A DNA stretch of 19,858 nt, taken from positions 1 to 19,858 of the forward strand of contig MU859412.1 of the NCBI GenBank assembly GCA_033297205.1, read 5' to 3'. Of this stretch, positions 17,375 through 19,858 are shown piece by piece (the stretch's first letter is position 1; every line of letters begins with the position of its first letter). Under the pieces are notes generated by a model. It saw only the letters and a program-made list of their open reading frames with translations. It was not told the origin of the DNA and did not search any database. The position numbers were made by a program, and so were the translations under genes. The DNA comes from Pseudoneurospora amorphoporcata. Taxonomy: Eukaryota > Ascomycota > Sordariomycetes > Sordariales > Sordariaceae.

Positions 17375-17578
17375 GGTGGGCGCGTGAATGCGGTTGGATG
17401 CGCTTCGTGGATGGGGAATGTAGTCGCTTGAGAATTTGGGTGGTTACTTGCTGCTGGATTTGAAGTATTGGAACTGAACCGATTGAGGCGGAAACAAATG
17501 GGATGGTCTGCAGTATTGGTGCAAGCTGAAAGATGACGATGTCCCGGAGCAGCACAAGAAAAGATGGTACCTGAAAGG

Positions 17579-17590
17579 CATGACGTCATG
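17579..17590. promoter_or_regulatory. CRE palindrome CATGACGTCATG upstream of the small hydrophilic protein gene
   Basis: This is a perfect 12-base palindrome with the full TGACGTCA core, about 205 bases before the minus-strand ATG at 17374. It is the second perfect CRE in the window. It is adjacent to the GATA doublet at 17601-17611, forming a compound element. Binding by an ATF/CREB-type bZIP protein is inferred. Confidence 0.5.
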
Positions 17591-17600
17591 ACCGTTGTAC

Positions 17601-17611
17601 GATAAGATAAG
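17601..17611. promoter_or_regulatory. Overlapping GATA sites GATAAGATAAG
   Basis: Two GATAAG cores share one G, and the run continues into GATC. It lies 10 bases from the CRE palindrome, in the promoter of the minus-strand small gene. GATA factors in ascomycetes include nitrogen, siderophore and light regulators. Which one, if any, acts here cannot be told. Confidence 0.45.
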
Positions 17612-17731
17612 ATCAACAGACGGCGACGGGGCCAAGGTGCAGCGCGGGTGCTCCCTGTAAATCTCTGCTGGAACTGAAATCCGCTGCAGGGCGATGATCA
17701 ACCTGACAACAGCAAAACCGCATTCCAGTCC

Positions 17732-17781
17732 CGCCTGTCAAGTGATCCAATCTGGCGCCTGTCAAGTGATCCAATCTGGCG
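17732..17781. repeat. 24-base tandem duplication, 2.1 copies
   Basis: The unit CGCCTGTCAAGTGATCCAAT plus CTGG is repeated exactly with period 24, and the identity continues two bases into a third copy. It lies in the divergent spacer, about 360 bases before the small gene and 740 before the lactonase-like gene. Perfect identity implies a recent duplication. Confidence 0.85.
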
Positions 17782-18517
17782 TCCGGCACCATAAACCTTC
17801 TTGGGTAATTTCATCCCTCTTTGGCATTTACCTTGACAGTCCCAAGGTCCCACGGCGACATGAGCGTATCTCAACCTCGTCACATCCGGTTCGCGCAATC
17901 ATGACAACCGAACACAAGCAGTTGGTTGCTGTCGCATCCGATCCTTGCTCGACGACTCTCGCAACATCTCGGTCCATAACACACGACGACGAACCGACGA
18001 CAGCGCAATGCAGAACTATCCCACCAATAGCATTGACCAATCTCGAGTAAAGTACGTCCCGTTTGCGGCCCTTCACATCTCCCTCATACCTTTCTCCCGG
18101 ATATTGACAACTTCTCGACAGGATCCCATCTGTGCTGCCGATATCCCGAATCGGTGCCGTTTCCTCCATTTGGACATCGCTGTCTACCTCCGGCTATAAC
18201 ACACCATGTCACCCTGTCTCGCCTGCGTTTGGCCATCGACTTTACCCCGTGCTCCCGAGCCGTCATCCTCCAAGAAGCGTTCCAATCGCCTGCCGCAATC
18301 TTCTCCGATCCCAGCCTGGGCATTGTATACAACTCGGATATGATGTACAGTATCAAGATTGTGTAATCCGGCTGAAGTCAGCCTGTCAAGCCGCCATGGA
18401 CGACTCTTCGCGCCGGGTCCGAGGCCCATCACGAACAAGTACAAAAGGGCGTCGTCAAAGTCGTCACCATCATGTCCAAGTCAGCACTCCTCCGCTCTCT
18501 CTCTCGTCGCTATCAAC
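17782..18517 (+). promoter_or_regulatory. Promoter and leader of the lactonase-like gene
   Basis: No separate gene is supported in these 736 bases. The stretch just before the ATG is CT-rich (CTCCGCTCTCTCTCTCG), as expected near transcription start. An ATG at 18472 in fair context opens an out-of-frame ORF that overlaps the main start, so either transcription begins after 18472 or a uORF lowers translation. Confidence 0.4.
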
Positions 18518-19745
18518 ATGGTTCATCTGTTGTCCAACTTGCTGGTCGGCCTCACCCTGGCCCGGTCCGCCCTGGGCGCCACTTTGCTGGTTTCCCATTT
18601 CAGTGGGCCGGTCTACACCCTCTCCTTGACCACCAGTGGCACCACCCGCAAACTTTCCATTGCCTCGCAGACTAGTGGCTGTGGCACAACTCCCGCTTGG
18701 CTGGAATATTACAACGACACCAAGACTGCCTACTGCTTCGATGAGTCTTGGACTGGAAGTGGTGTCATCACGCAGTACAGTGTTGGAAGCGATGGACGCC
18801 TTACTCAGTCTGGCCAGACCCGGACCAGTGGCAACACGGTCCACGGCAAGATGTATGGAGGATCTGATGGAAAGGGCTTCATTGCCACGGCGCAGTAGTA
18901 AGTGCCCCGTGTTCCTCGACAGGACGTGGTGTCTGACCAGTGACCACTGCAGCTCCCCATCAACCATCACCACGTACAAACTTCCCCTCGGGCAAGGCCA
19001 GGTTCAGCTCGAGAAGTTCACCATGTCGCAACGTGGGCCGAACCCACGTCAAGATGTTCCCCATCCCCACGAGACACAGCTTGACCCCACAGGAAAGTTC
19101 ATGCTCGTTCCCGACCTCGGTGCCGACCTTATCCGCATCTTCAAAATCGACGCCAGCACCGGCCGCTTGACCTCATGCCCAGCTGGTCAGGCCTCGGCTG
19201 GCGACGGCCCGCGTCACGCCAAGTGGTGGAAATCCGCTGACGGCGTCCTCCGCCTGTACACTCTCAACGAGCTCGGCAACTCGGTTTCCTCCTGGAACGT
19301 GGTGTACCCAACCGACTCCAACGGTTGCCTCGCCCTCGGCAGAGCGCAGACCCTTTCCACCTATGCTCCCGGCAAGAAGGGTGGCCCGACCACCAAGGCT
19401 GCCGAGATTCGCGTAGCTGGCAACTTCCTGTACGCGTCCAACCGCGCGGATCAGACCTTTGGTTCCAACCAGGACTCGATCGCCATCTACACTATTGATC
19501 CTCAGACCGGTGCTCTCGCCTGGCAGGACGCTGCCAACTCGTACTCGTACTATCCTCGTACCTTTGACATCAACAAAGACGGCACCTTGGTTGCATTTGG
19601 TGGGCAGACGTCCTCTAACGTGGCTATTGTGTCGAGGGACCCTGCGACTGGCAAGCTTGGGAACTTGGTTGCGAACTTGCAGGTTGGCAACAAGGGTAGG
19701 GCTGGTGAGGAGGATGGCCTTAGTGCCGTTGTTTGGGTTGAGTGA
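18518..19745 (+). CDS. Secreted lactonase-like seven-bladed beta-propeller protein (6-phosphogluconolactonase / carboxymuconate cyclase family)
   Basis: Exons 18518-18897 and 18953-19745 flank a 55-nt intron (GTAAGT...CTGCAG) and encode 390 residues. The ATG has a good context (ATCAACATGG). Residues 1-20 form a signal peptide (hydrophobic core LLSNLLVGLTLA, likely cleavage at ALG-A). The rest fits the fungal lactonase propeller family, typically about 360-400 residues: HPHETQLDPTGKFMLVPDLGAD (164-185), GPRHAKWW (212-219), LYTLNELGNSVSSW (228-241), EIRVAGNFLYASNR (278-291), DSIAIYTIDPQTG (301-313) and FDINKDGTLVAFG (331-343). Family members hydrolyse 6-phosphogluconolactone or cyclise carboxy-muconate in the cytosol. 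A signal peptide argues that this paralogue acts outside the cell or in the secretory path, on an unknown, possibly aromatic or sugar-derived, substrate. Cysteines C55, C73, C202 and C252 could form disulphides. The window ends after its 3' UTR. Confidence 0.9.
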
Positions 19746-19813
19746 AGGGCTGGAAAACAATACTTGTGACAAGGGCTGTGATCAGGGCTTGGAACAGTAG
19801 TTCAAATTCAGCT

Positions 19814-19819
19814 AATAAA
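19814..19819 (+). terminator. Polyadenylation signal AATAAA of the lactonase-like gene
   Basis: An exact AATAAA lies 69 bases after the stop codon, in the usual range for a fungal 3' UTR. The remaining bases to the window end are presumably 3' flank. Confidence 0.5.
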
Positions 19820-19858
19820 CTACTTTGGTCTCGAAGGCCTTGTTGATCCCTCTCGACC

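Noticed and set aside
17694..18050. Plus-strand frame encoding a duplicated CQVIQSGA segment
   Set aside because: The peptide repeat only reflects the 24-base DNA duplication in a promoter. There is no other coding evidence.

Overview
This window looks like nuclear chromosomal DNA of a filamentous ascomycete (Pezizomycotina; a Sordariomycete such as a Neurospora/Podospora/Chaetomium relative would fit, but the species cannot be named from sequence alone). The evidence is the gene structure: short GT..AG introns with CTAAC/CTGAC-type branch sites, long promoters, CT-rich leader regions, and recognisable fungal families (Zn2Cys6 regulator, Dal5/Tna1-type permease, PAN-like single-pass protein). 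No mobile element, CRISPR array, rRNA or tRNA was recognised.

Layout, left to right: (1) 354-1157, minus strand: two-exon single-pass membrane protein with a six-cysteine PAN/Apple-like ectodomain. (2) 1863-3722, plus strand: intronless fusion of a degenerate Nudix domain and an eIF2B/MtnA-like domain. It is transcribed divergently from the first gene across a ~0.7 kb promoter holding a perfect CRE palindrome and several GATA sites. (3) 4092-6722, minus strand: four-exon Zn2Cys6 transcription factor of 804 residues, convergent with gene 2 and preceded by a ~3 kb gene-free stretch. (4) 9796-12237, minus strand: five-exon MFS permease of the anion:cation symporter type, with a 32-codon upstream ORF. 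(5) 15042-16311, plus strand: two-exon type II membrane glycosyltransferase with a DxD motif, separated from the permease by a ~2.7 kb gene-free stretch. (6) 17000-17374, minus strand: small hydrophilic protein of 124 residues with a GPH...DPRVDSDRDG motif, with a CRE palindrome and overlapping GATA sites about 200 bases upstream. (7) 18518-19745, plus strand: two-exon secreted seven-bladed-propeller lactonase-like protein.

The seven genes look like ordinary, independently regulated genes. The regulator and permease are neighbours, but nothing in the sequence shows that they form a pathway, and no biosynthetic cluster signature enzyme is present. The points most worth following up are the Nudix-eIF2B fusion with eroded catalytic motifs and a possible dual start, a 72-nt in-frame intron in the permease, upstream ORFs on two genes, and compound CRE/GATA promoter elements. 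I did not find a convincing new biological system. All splice sites were inferred by eye from consensus signals, frame continuity and recalled family motifs.
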